From: Klebsiella pneumoniae
GTDB lineage: Bacteria; Pseudomonadota; Gammaproteobacteria; Pseudomonadales; Azotimanducaceae
Direction: 5' to 3'
Length of the DNA: 9,358 nucleotides
NCBI GenBank assembly: GCA_945878745.1
Contig: CAMDVY010000086.1
Span: forward strand, 1-9,358
Position 1 is the stretch's first letter, and every line of letters begins with the position of its first letter. A model generated the notes under the pieces. That model was not told the origin of the DNA, made no database searches, and was given only the letters and a program-made list of their open reading frames with translations. Positions 1-6,200 of the stretch are shown in pieces. The position numbers were made by a program, and so were the translations under genes.

Positions 1-434
1 AACTGGCCGGCAGCTATCACTACCAGGCTGACGCCAGCCAGTATCCGGGCGATGGCCTGGGCGCCGGACATCTGGTGAGCGTTCACGGCATCTGGAATCA
101 GGGTCCGTTCCAGCTTCGGGCACTGTGGGCGGAATGGAACTTTGACGGCCGCGCGGTACAGCTCGCCAATGTTGACAAGCAGACCGGCTGGTACATCGAG
201 CCAAGCTACCGAGTGACGCTGGGTGATCACGACTGGGGATTCTATGGCCGCTGGGAAGACATCGACGGCGCACGCACGTTTGACCGGTTCGAACAGTGGG
301 AAGTCGGCTTCAACTTCTGGCCCCATCCGGACGTGGTGCTGAAGGCCGATTGGCGCGTCCGTGATCATGACCTGCCAACTGAGCGGCGACGTGATTTCGA
401 AGGCTTCGATCTGGGCGTCGGCTACCAGTTCTGA
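1..434 (+). CDS. Outer-membrane beta-barrel (porin-like) protein, C-terminal part; 5' end outside window
   Basis: The reading frame is open from base 3 and continues off the left edge, so only the last 143 residues are visible and no start can be assigned (the GTG at 75 is internal). What is seen is a run of short amphipathic stretches with alternating aromatic residues (WNQGPFQLRALWAEWNF, GWYIEPSYRVTL, WGFYGRWEDI, WEVGFNFWP, VVLKADWRV) separated by Asp/Gly-rich turns. The protein ends in FDLGVGYQF. A terminal Phe on a final amphipathic strand is the recognition signal for BAM-dependent insertion, so this is an outer-membrane barrel. The style resembles phosphate-selective porin O/P-like or general porins, but the exact family and substrate cannot be told from this fragment. 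It lies 39 nt upstream of the FMN-binding gene on the same strand and could supply outer-membrane passage for that system, which is inference only. Confidence 0.8.
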   Translation, partial: LAGSYHYQADASQYPGDGLGAGHLVSVHGIWNQGPFQLRALWAEWNFDGRAVQLANVDKQTGWYIEPSYRVTLGDHDWGFYGRWEDIDGARTFDRFEQWEVGFNFWPHPDVVLKADWRVRDHDLPTERRRDFEGFDLGVGYQF

Positions 435-473
435 GGGTTTCCTTTTTGTTGATAGCAGAGCAGAATTCCGTGT

Positions 474-1118
474 ATGAAAATGCGACGCATTCTTAATACG
501 ATTACCGACATCACCCGAATGTGTGTGGCTCGAAAGAGCGTGGCTCGAAAGAGCGTGACTCGAAAGAGCATGATTCGAACGTGCGTGTTCGGCGCCGGGC
601 TGGCGTTTGCATCGTTTCCTGCTGCTCTGCTGGCCGCTGAGCCCGGCACGTATCAAACCACGGATGCCTTTGTGACCGAGGTTTTTGGTGATGAGACGCC
701 ACCGGCCCGCGCGCTCTGGATGCGCGCCGAGCTTCGGGATGAAGTCGCCGCTGTACTGGGCCGTCAACCGGCTCCGCGAATCCGCTACTGGCAACAGGAC
801 GGTCGAACCGTGTGGGTCCTCGACGCCGTCGGCAAGGATCAACCCATTACCGCCGGGGTGGTTGTGGATGATGGCGCGATTGGTGATATCCGTGTGCTTG
901 CCTTTCGCGAGAGTCGTGGCTGGGAAATCCGTTACCCCTTTTTCACTGATCAGTTTCATGACGCGCTGCTGACACCGGAACGCAAGCTTGATCGCCGCAT
1001 TGATGGCATCACCGGCGCGACGCTTTCGGTGCGCGCCATGACCAACATGGCGCGTGTTGCCCTGCTGCTCGACGCCCACACACGTCACTCGACAACAACC
1101 CTCGCTGCCGCACGCTGA
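474..1118 (+). CDS. Exported FMN-binding domain protein (covalently flavinylated)
   Basis: The predicted protein has 214 residues. The C-terminal half carries the FMN-binding flavinylation motif DGITGAT at residues 177-183, of the D-x-x-[ST]-G-A-[ST] type. In NqrC/RnfG-like proteins the last Thr is esterified to FMN by the ApbE transferase, so T183 is the predicted site. A hydrophobic stretch at about residues 37-55, ending PAALLAAEPG, looks like a Sec signal peptide with cleavage near A54/A55, which places the domain in the periplasm. The start is uncertain. ATG 474 gives an unusually long basic leader containing ARKSV repeats, whereas ATG 570 (M33) gives a conventional signal peptide and a 182-residue precursor. 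No good Shine-Dalgarno is seen for either. The next gene follows within 3 nt and is a PepSY-type membrane protein, a common partner that may pass electrons across the inner membrane. The family is well supported; the electron donor and acceptor are unknown. No apbE lies in the window. Confidence 0.85.
   Translation: MKMRRILNTITDITRMCVARKSVARKSVTRKSMIRTCVFGAGLAFASFPAALLAAEPGTYQTTDAFVTEVFGDETPPARALWMRAELRDEVAAVLGRQPAPRIRYWQQDGRTVWVLDAVGKDQPITAGVVVDDGAIGDIRVLAFRESRGWEIRYPFFTDQFHDALLTPERKLDRRIDGITGATLSVRAMTNMARVALLLDAHTRHSTTTLAAAR
525..584 (+). repeat. 15-bp tandem repeat, four units, in the leader of the FMN-binding gene
   Basis: Units lie at 525-539, 540-554, 555-569 and 570-584. The first two are identical (gtggctcgaaagagc), the third differs by one base, and the fourth is diverged (atgattcgaacgtgc). 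Because 15 is a multiple of three, the repeat stays in frame and encodes VARKS-VARKS-VTRKS-MIRTC. Each unit begins with a start-capable codon (GTG or ATG) preceded by a purine-rich AAAGAGC. Confidence 0.92.
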
Positions 1119-1121
1119 TTG

Positions 1122-1880
1122 ATGACCGGCATCGCGCACGGTCGCCGACATTGGCTGCACCTGTACCACCGAAGGCGCTGGCTGCATCGCTGGCATCGAA
1201 CCATTGGCGCCCTGGCGGCTGGTTTCCTGGTCTATCTTATTGCCACGGGATTGCCGCTGCAGTTCAGCGATGAACTCTCGTTAGGTTCTCGTCATGTGGA
1301 TCAGGAGTGGATCCTTGACTGGTACGGCATTCAGGCACCAACCCGAGTGCTTGAAAGCGGTGGCATAACCAGCGTCGCGAACATCGTATTCAGAGATAAA
1401 CAGGCTATCGGGGTACTCGAAGGGTTCCGCGGTGCGATCTCGTTTGATGGCCTGTCACTGGTCGCCGGCGAAAACGAGATTCTCCTGCATGATCCCCAGG
1501 CCAATGAAACACTGGATCGATTTGCCCAACCGGAAGGAATTCTCCGGATCGGCACGCTGGACGGTACACCGGTAGTGCAGAGCCCCTCAGGCATCGTTCA
1601 ATCAGACCTGGAGCTCGTGAACTGGCAACGCGTGGATGCCGATCCGGCGAGTGTGACCTGGGCTGCGATTGCCGAAACATCCGAGGCGAACACCATTGCC
1701 TTGCGTGCGCATGTCAGGAAACAGATGCTGCCGGTGGAAAGGTTGTTCCAGGATCTCCACAGCGGACGTTTTTTCGGCACCATCGGCGTCGTCCTGATCG
1801 ATATCTCAAGTATTTTCCTGCTGTTTCTGGCCTTCACGGGTCTGGTGCTGTGGTGGCGTCGAGCGGGGCACCGCCACTGA
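1122..1880 (+). CDS. Small PepSY-associated transmembrane protein
   Basis: The protein has 252 residues from ATG 1122; a TTG at 1119 immediately before it is an alternative. The start lies 3 nt past the stop of the FMN-binding gene, so translational coupling is likely. The N-terminus is rich in His, Arg and Trp, followed by LHRWHRTIG and a transmembrane helix at about residues 29-48 (ALAAGFLVYLIATGLPL), the classic first helix of PepSY_TM proteins. A periplasmic region of about 165 residues follows. Then come LHSGRFFG (H213) and a second helix at about 219-244 ending TGLVLWWRR, the conserved last segment of the family. The His residues near both helices (H22, H25, H213) are candidate heme ligands. 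Canonical members have about four helices, so this is a reduced two-helix form. Inferred role: electron relay from the membrane to the flavinylated partner, perhaps for metal reduction. The stop codon lies inside a 22-bp tandem repeat. Confidence 0.8.
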   Translation: MTGIAHGRRHWLHLYHRRRWLHRWHRTIGALAAGFLVYLIATGLPLQFSDELSLGSRHVDQEWILDWYGIQAPTRVLESGGITSVANIVFRDKQAIGVLEGFRGAISFDGLSLVAGENEILLHDPQANETLDRFAQPEGILRIGTLDGTPVVQSPSGIVQSDLELVNWQRVDADPASVTWAAIAETSEANTIALRAHVRKQMLPVERLFQDLHSGRFFGTIGVVLIDISSIFLLFLAFTGLVLWWRRAGHRH

Positions 1881-1923
1881 GCAAGCGGAGTACCGCCACT
1901 GAGCAAGCGGAGTACCGCCACTG
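1870..1923 (+). repeat. 22-bp tandem direct repeat (about 2.5 copies) across the PepSY gene stop codon
   Basis: Two perfect 22-bp units lie at 1870-1891 and 1892-1913, each beginning accgccactga. A partial third copy follows (accgccactg, 1914-1923). The first unit contains the last codons and the TGA stop of the PepSY gene, so the gene's tail has been copied downstream into the spacer. The rest of the spacer up to the P450 gene (1924-2090) shows no recognisable gene, terminator or promoter. Confidence 0.92.
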
Positions 1924-2074
1924 GACGAGACGCCTTGGCGGCGTTTGTACGTGCCGAGTTCGAGGACTGGCTGCGCTGTGAATCGTGGATAACGGACAGC
2001 CAGGGGACCCATCGTCGACCTTACAAGTCCGGCGCAACTTCCGCACTGGCTGGCGTAGCCGTCGCCAGCGATCT

Positions 2075-2079
2075 GGAGA
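2075..2079 (+). promoter_or_regulatory. Ribosome binding site deciding the P450 start
   Basis: GGAGA lies 11 nt before ATG 2091. The same frame is open further upstream to a TTG at 1935, but that extension has no Shine-Dalgarno or recognisable protein character, so this site favours the ATG at 2091. Confidence 0.6.
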
Positions 2080-2090
2080 ACAATGTCGAT

Positions 2091-3458
2091 ATGTCGACTC
2101 GATCAGTTCTCAAAGGGGTTTTCTGGCTACTGGTCCGGTTTTCCGGACCAGTCCTTGCCGCCAGGCTCTGGTGTCGCATGGTGGCTCGTTATGGTCTGCG
2201 ATCGGGTCAGCGACACTATCGCGCGTTGCCGCCTGGGGACATGCGCTGGGTTGATCGCGAATGGCAGTCCGATCAGAAGTTCTACCTCAAGCGTGCGGCG
2301 GAGTTCGGGCCGATTTTCCGATGCAATACACGGGCGGCATTGACGTTTACCGTGGTCGGCAACGAACTGGCACGACGGATCTTCAGTGTCAACGAAGCCC
2401 ATCTGGAGTCCCGATACAAGAACCTCGACGCCCTGTTTCCCATTGGCCATCTTCGCTCCATGCACGGGCCAACCCATCGCCGGTTTCGGCAGGTCTTCGT
2501 GCGCGCCATGCGACCGGAGCTGATGGCCGCATGCGAAGTGGACCTGCGCAAGAGTACTCGAGCCGTGATTGACGCAATGTCCGCGCGCATCGACGGGACG
2601 TCTCTCTCGATGGAAGGTGCAGTCGTCCCTCTTCGTGAGATCACCACACAGATGCTGATTCGTCTGTTTCTGGGCATTCCTGCACCGAGCGAAGCGGGAC
2701 TCCGTCTGGTCGATTGTTATAACCGGATGACAATCTGGGTTGCTCCCGCCTATCGCTATGTTGGGAAGAACGAGGCGTTTGAAGAAATTCAGGCTGTTGT
2801 CGCCGAGCAGGTACAACTTCTGTCTACTGATGCCTGCACAGCCATGCCTGACAGTGTACTTAAGCGGATGGTTGTCCAAGGCGACCTCGACGATACCTCC
2901 GTCGGTATCCTCGCTTACATGGTGGAAACCGGTCGATTCGACCTGTTCAGCCTGCTCCGCTGGGTGGTTCACTACCTTGCCTTGAATCCGCATCTTGCCG
3001 CTGAGGTACGGCACGAGCGGGCAACTGGCGCATCCATGTCGATGCCAGCCAGCAGGGCTTGTGTGCTGGAAACCCTTCGCTCCAACCAGAGTGAAGCCAT
3101 CCAGCGCGTAGTGACCCGGGATCTGGAGTGCGAAGGCTATTTTTTTCCCGCCGGCAGTCAGATCCAGGTGTGCCTGTGGGAAGCGCACAAGGACCCGAAG
3201 AGTTTCCCGTGTCCGTTCCAGTTCGATTCGGAACGTTTTCGCAAGGCGCAATTCACACTGGATCAGTTCGCGCCTTTTGGCCTGGACCAGCATCGTTGTG
3301 TTGCGTCGGAGTACGTGATCGCCCTGGCTTCACTGTTTGTCGAGGAACTGGCCGCTGCCTGTGATATCCGTGCCGTGGCCGAGCTTGAGCCGATCAGAGG
3401 GCGTTACCACTGGGAACCTAGTCCGGAGTTTGCCGTCCTGTTCACACGAGCCAGCTGA
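2091..3458 (+). CDS. Cytochrome P450-family protein with atypical I-helix
   Basis: The protein has 455 residues from ATG 2091, a normal P450 length. In order it shows a hydrophobic N-terminus (about 8-32, possible membrane association); a proline hinge LPPG; the C-helix HxxxR heme-propionate motif (H129, R133); the K-helix ExxR (E327-T-L-R330); a PERF-like segment (FDSERF); and the heme-thiolate loop FGLDQHRC with C403 as proximal ligand. The loop fits the FGx[GD]xHxCx[GA] pattern. The oddity is the I-helix. Where most P450s have [AG]Gx[DE]TT, aligning by the conserved ALNP that ends the helix gives TGRFDL (280-285), so the acid/alcohol pair used for O2 activation is replaced by Phe-Asp. It may therefore be a peroxygenase, isomerase-like or otherwise non-standard P450. 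No ferredoxin or reductase partner is nearby. A sugar transferase follows 56 nt downstream. Family assignment is strong; the substrate is unknown. Confidence 0.9.
   Translation: MSTRSVLKGVFWLLVRFSGPVLAARLWCRMVARYGLRSGQRHYRALPPGDMRWVDREWQSDQKFYLKRAAEFGPIFRCNTRAALTFTVVGNELARRIFSVNEAHLESRYKNLDALFPIGHLRSMHGPTHRRFRQVFVRAMRPELMAACEVDLRKSTRAVIDAMSARIDGTSLSMEGAVVPLREITTQMLIRLFLGIPAPSEAGLRLVDCYNRMTIWVAPAYRYVGKNEAFEEIQAVVAEQVQLLSTDACTAMPDSVLKRMVVQGDLDDTSVGILAYMVETGRFDLFSLLRWVVHYLALNPHLAAEVRHERATGASMSMPASRACVLETLRSNQSEAIQRVVTRDLECEGYFFPAGSQIQVCLWEAHKDPKSFPCPFQFDSERFRKAQFTLDQFAPFGLDQHRCVASEYVIALASLFVEELAAACDIRAVAELEPIRGRYHWEPSPEFAVLFTRAS
2130..2151 (+). other. Perfect 9-bp stem-loop early in the P450 coding region
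   Basis: CTGGTCCGG (2130-2138), loop TTTT (2139-2142) and CCGGACCAG (2143-2151) form a perfect, very GC-rich hairpin about 40 nt after the P450 start codon. No T-tract follows on either strand, so it is not a standard intrinsic terminator. It could affect translation or transcript stability, or be a by-product of the codons for LVRFSGPV. Confidence 0.85.
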
Positions 3459-3484
3459 AACCGCTTGAAAACGAGGTCGTCAGC

Positions 3485-3514
3485 GACCTGGAAAGTGCTG
3501 ACCTGGAAAGTGCA
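3485..3514 (+). repeat. 15-bp tandem duplication carrying the glycosyltransferase ribosome binding site
   Basis: Two units (gacctggaaagtgct at 3485-3499 and gacctggaaagtgca at 3500-3514) differ only in the last base and abut the ATG at 3515. Each contains a GGAAAG Shine-Dalgarno-like core (3490-3495 and 3505-3510). The second core is 4 nt from the start codon. A 6-bp hairpin (AGGTCG 3474-3479 with CGACCT 3484-3489) overlaps the first copy. Confidence 0.9.
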
Positions 3515-4399
3515 ATGGAGACGGGATTGATCAACACGCATTTTTTCTGGCATGGGCCCGAGCTTTCACTCTATGAGCAGGCCTGTTTGCAGTCGTTTGT
3601 CAGACAGGGCGCCAGGGTCAATCTCCATACCTTTGATGCAAGATTGAGTGTTCCTGATGGGGTCATCCGTCTTGATGCTGCCCGCTTTGCAAACCTGCAG
3701 GAAGTACACGCCTACACCCAGAACGGTAAAGTCGGGTCGATTGCGGCATTTTCGGATGTCCTGCGATACCGGATTCTTGCCCAACTGCCCGGCTGGTGGA
3801 TCGATACCGATGTCTTCTGCCTCCAGTCGGTTGCGAAATTGCATGAACTGGAGCAAAACTCGCCAGGGATGATCCTTGGCGTTGAATCGTCGCGTCATCT
3901 GAATGGTGCCGTGTTGTGCATCACGGATCCCTCGATCGCACAGGATCTCACCGGGATGGCACAGGCCAGGGGCAAGGTGTTTGGCTGGGGAGAAGTTGGT
4001 CCCAAACTGCTCACGACCTATGTGCAGAACAACCTGGCACGCGTGACGTTGATGGATCAATCCACCTTTTATCCTCTCGCCATGCACGAGATAGACGACG
4101 TTTTTGATCCCTTGTTGAAGGACCATTGCGCCGCTCTCTACGCTGGCGCGTTGACGATCCACTTGTGGAATCAGCACCTGCACAAACTGCGTCTGCCGAA
4201 GTCGGTGTTACCACCAGCCGGGTCCTTTCTTGCGGAGTTGTTTGCCGGCTTGCCGTTGCAGGTCCAGAGCGGGACTTCGCTGCCCATCGAGACATTTGCA
4301 CGTTTGCAGACTGCCGGGCGCCTGACACGAGTGGACATGAAGCTGCTTCGTGTCGCGCGATTTCTCCGAGGCCTGCGGGCTCGGGTGACCGGTCGATGA
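3515..4399 (+). CDS. DXD-motif glycosyltransferase (GT32 / capsular-polysaccharide sugar-transferase-like)
   Basis: The protein has 294 residues. The N-terminus NTHFFWHGPELSLYEQACLQSF matches the opening of the Gly_transf_sug/GT32 fold (a short strand, then L-S-x-x-E/Q-x-x-x-x-S-F). Then follow AFSDVLRYRIL (79-88), the conserved nucleotide-sugar segment with S80, D81 and R84, and GWWIDTDVF with the DXD motif D97-T-D99 that binds the metal and sugar nucleotide. Further on are VGPKLLT (161-167) and a C-terminal IHLWN with H216, typical of alpha-1,4-glycosyltransferase-type domains. A basic C-terminal tail (LLRVARFLRGLRARVTGR) could sit on the membrane surface. It begins 56 nt after the P450 on the same strand and is probably co-transcribed, suggesting glycosylation of the P450 product or of a lipid/polysaccharide. 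The donor and acceptor cannot be told. ATG 3515 is chosen because the duplicated Shine-Dalgarno directly precedes it. Confidence 0.85.
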   Translation: METGLINTHFFWHGPELSLYEQACLQSFVRQGARVNLHTFDARLSVPDGVIRLDAARFANLQEVHAYTQNGKVGSIAAFSDVLRYRILAQLPGWWIDTDVFCLQSVAKLHELEQNSPGMILGVESSRHLNGAVLCITDPSIAQDLTGMAQARGKVFGWGEVGPKLLTTYVQNNLARVTLMDQSTFYPLAMHEIDDVFDPLLKDHCAALYAGALTIHLWNQHLHKLRLPKSVLPPAGSFLAELFAGLPLQVQSGTSLPIETFARLQTAGRLTRVDMKLLRVARFLRGLRARVTGR

Positions 4400-4491
4400 G
4401 TGATCCTGCCAACCATTCAGGCGCGCCATTTTTCGTCAGGGTCGCTCTCTCTTCGGGAATTCGCTCAACCTTCGGGTTTCCACTGTACCCA

Positions 4492-4510
4492 GACGGTGAC
4501 CAAGACCGTC
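4492..4510. promoter_or_regulatory. Possible operator: inverted repeat in the leader of the Rieske gene
   Basis: GACGGT (4492-4497) and ACCGTC (4505-4510) form a 6-bp perfect inverted repeat with a 7-nt spacer in the 226-bp gap before the Rieske gene. The dyad lies about 115 bp upstream of the start codon and could be a repressor or activator site. Half-sites this short occur by chance, and no convincing -35/-10 pair was recognised around it. The rest of the gap (4400-4625) shows only the ribosome binding site. Confidence 0.3.
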
Positions 4511-4613
4511 AGTATTCAGCTAGCCCGACCATTTGATGGCAGCCCGTGAATTTCTGGAGCAGTAACGTCGGAAAACACCTTCCGGCAGCGGGCGAAGGGA
4601 ACCACTAGTTTTT

Positions 4614-4618
4614 GGGAG
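4614..4618 (+). promoter_or_regulatory. Strong ribosome binding site of the Rieske oxygenase gene
   Basis: GGGAG lies 7 nt before ATG 4626, followed by a purine-rich AAAGAGC. It is the best-formed Shine-Dalgarno in the window and fixes the start of the oxygenase gene. Confidence 0.8.
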
Positions 4619-4625
4619 AAAGAGC

Positions 4626-6161
4626 ATGGTTGAAACGGTCACCGGAACCAATCGATCCGCAGGCATCAGCTACAACGAGGTGCTGGACCGGGACTCCCAC
4701 ACTGTAAGACCGATTTTACGCGTGGACCATCCCCTGCCGGCTGGGCCGACCATCGTTGATCCCAAGGTCTACTACGCCCGGGAATATTTCGAACTGGAAA
4801 AGGAAAGGTTGTGGAAGCGGGTGTGGCAGATGGCCTGCCACGAGGACGACATCCCCGAGGTTGGTGATGCGATCAAATACGACATTGCGGACCTCTCATA
4901 CATCGTCGTGCGCAGCGGCAAAGACCAGTTCAGTGCCTTCCCGAATGCCTGCCTGCACCGCGGCCGCCAGATACTCCATCAGGACGAAAGCGGGCTCTAC
5001 AATTTCCGCTGCGCCTTCCACGGTTGGGCCTGGTCGCTGAAAGGGGAACTTCAGGAAGTACCCTGCCACTGGGACTTTCCGACCGTATCCAAAAAAACCC
5101 ACTCGCTGCCGGAAGTCAAAGTGGGTCGCTGGGGCGGGTTTGTCTTCATCAACCCAGATCCTGAATGCGAGCCGCTGTCCACATTCATCGGCGATCTAGA
5201 CGCACACATGACCCACGTACCCATGGATCGGCGATACAAGGCCGTGCACGTGGCGAAGCGATTGCCCTGCAACTGGAAGGTTGCGCATGAAGCCTTTGCC
5301 GAGGCCTATCACTCAGTGGCTACACATCCGACGCTACTGGGATCGCTCGGTTGCGCGAACTCCAAATACGACATCTTTGGTAACTTCTCGCGTGCCTTGT
5401 CTGCAAACCAGATCGGCAGTCCCCACGTTCCACCCGAACTCGCAGCCAATCCCTACATGGAAGCAACACCGTTCACACGCCAGCGTCACGAATTGACCGG
5501 GAACATCTACGAACGTGTCACCCAGGGTCGCGTGAAGATCACGACGACCGACAACAGGGTTGGTTATTTCGACGATCGGGGCAACCACCTCGACGGCGCG
5601 AAATTTCATGCCGATATCCATCTGTGCAACTGGGTTGGTGGACGCCTGGTGGAAGGCATGGACCAGATGCCATCGAGCGTCATGACTGGCGACTGGGCGG
5701 ACAAGCGTGCCAAAGCAGCTGCCGTCCGACGCGAATCGCTCAGGGGATCTCTGGGCAACATGATGGATGAGGTCAGCGATGCCGAGCTGCTCGATCCGAT
5801 CTACTACAGCCTGTTCCCGAACGTGAGTCCGTGGGGGTCATTCAATCAGATTTTCTATCGTTTTCGTCCCTACGGGAACAATCCGGAGGAGTGCATCCAC
5901 GAGTGCCTCTTCATGTTACCGGCACCGGCGGGCAAGCCCCGGCCGCCGGCAGCAAAGATGCAATGGCTCGATCTCGACGACGACTATGTCGAGGCGCCGC
6001 AGCTGGGAAGTCTTGCCAAAGTCTTCAACCAGGACACACTCAACCTGCCATACGTTCAGAAAGGGCTGCACTCGCTTAAAGAGGTGATCTTTGCCAACTA
6101 CGGCGAGACCAAGCCTCGGCATTTCCACATGCTGTACAACAAATGGCTGGGAATTCCCTGA
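4626..6161 (+). CDS. Rieske non-heme iron oxygenase, large (alpha) subunit
   Basis: The protein has 511 residues, somewhat longer than the usual 430-460. The N-terminal Rieske domain binds a [2Fe-2S] cluster through C109-L-H111-R and C129-A-F-H132 (CxH...CxxH, 17 residues between the pairs). The catalytic domain shows NWKVAHEAFAEAYHSVATHP at 216-235: H229 and H234 are the mononuclear-iron facial-triad histidines. NQDTLNLPYVQKG offers D470 as the likely third ligand. The electron-bridging residue, usually Asp three before the first His, is E226 here, as known in carnitine-monooxygenase-type members. The reaction should be O2-dependent hydroxylation or cis-dihydroxylation, with electrons from a separate reductase/ferredoxin not in this window. 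The substrate is unknown; aromatic, steroid or N-methyl compounds are all possible. It sits alone on its strand, with its own Shine-Dalgarno, converging on the SnoaL-like gene. Confidence 0.95.
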   Translation: MVETVTGTNRSAGISYNEVLDRDSHTVRPILRVDHPLPAGPTIVDPKVYYAREYFELEKERLWKRVWQMACHEDDIPEVGDAIKYDIADLSYIVVRSGKDQFSAFPNACLHRGRQILHQDESGLYNFRCAFHGWAWSLKGELQEVPCHWDFPTVSKKTHSLPEVKVGRWGGFVFINPDPECEPLSTFIGDLDAHMTHVPMDRRYKAVHVAKRLPCNWKVAHEAFAEAYHSVATHPTLLGSLGCANSKYDIFGNFSRALSANQIGSPHVPPELAANPYMEATPFTRQRHELTGNIYERVTQGRVKITTTDNRVGYFDDRGNHLDGAKFHADIHLCNWVGGRLVEGMDQMPSSVMTGDWADKRAKAAAVRRESLRGSLGNMMDEVSDAELLDPIYYSLFPNVSPWGSFNQIFYRFRPYGNNPEECIHECLFMLPAPAGKPRPPAAKMQWLDLDDDYVEAPQLGSLAKVFNQDTLNLPYVQKGLHSLKEVIFANYGETKPRHFHMLYNKWLGIP

Positions 6162-6185
6162 CAGGTTGCTGAAAAAGCAACCTGT
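6161..6185. terminator. Bidirectional hairpin between convergent genes
   Basis: ACAGGTTGCT (6161-6170), loop GAAAA (6171-6175) and AGCAACCTGT (6176-6185) form a perfect 10-bp stem. It starts at the last base of the Rieske stop codon and lies 15 nt beyond the end of the convergent SnoaL-like gene, so it is well placed to end transcription from both sides. No T-tract follows on either strand, so it may work as an RNA-stabilising or weak terminator. Confidence 0.7.
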
Positions 6186-6200
6186 CGGGCACGCTGGAAC

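Noticed and set aside
525..584. CRISPR-like or mobile-element interpretation of the tandem repeats
   Set aside because: Units are 12-22 bp with no spacers, no cas genes and no transposase, and they are contiguous tandem copies.
1935..2090. Extension of the P450 frame to a TTG at 1935 (52 extra residues)
   Set aside because: There is no ribosome binding site or recognisable sequence character, and the P450 already has normal length from the ATG at 2091, which has GGAGA upstream.
2127..3293. Long open frame (388 codons) on the minus strand, antisense to the P450
   Set aside because: It lies wholly inside the P450 gene, whose motifs are unmistakable. The antisense product shows no family features and is expected from codon bias in GC-rich DNA.
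4500..4511. 12-nt sequence shared in inverted form with 6785-6796 (CCAAGACCGTCA)
   Set aside because: A few identical 12-mers are expected by chance in a window this long, and the second copy is ordinary coding sequence of the thioesterase.
4126..4536. Plus-strand frame of 136 codons crossing the end of the glycosyltransferase
   Set aside because: Most of it overlaps the glycosyltransferase in another frame. There is no Shine-Dalgarno and no family pattern.
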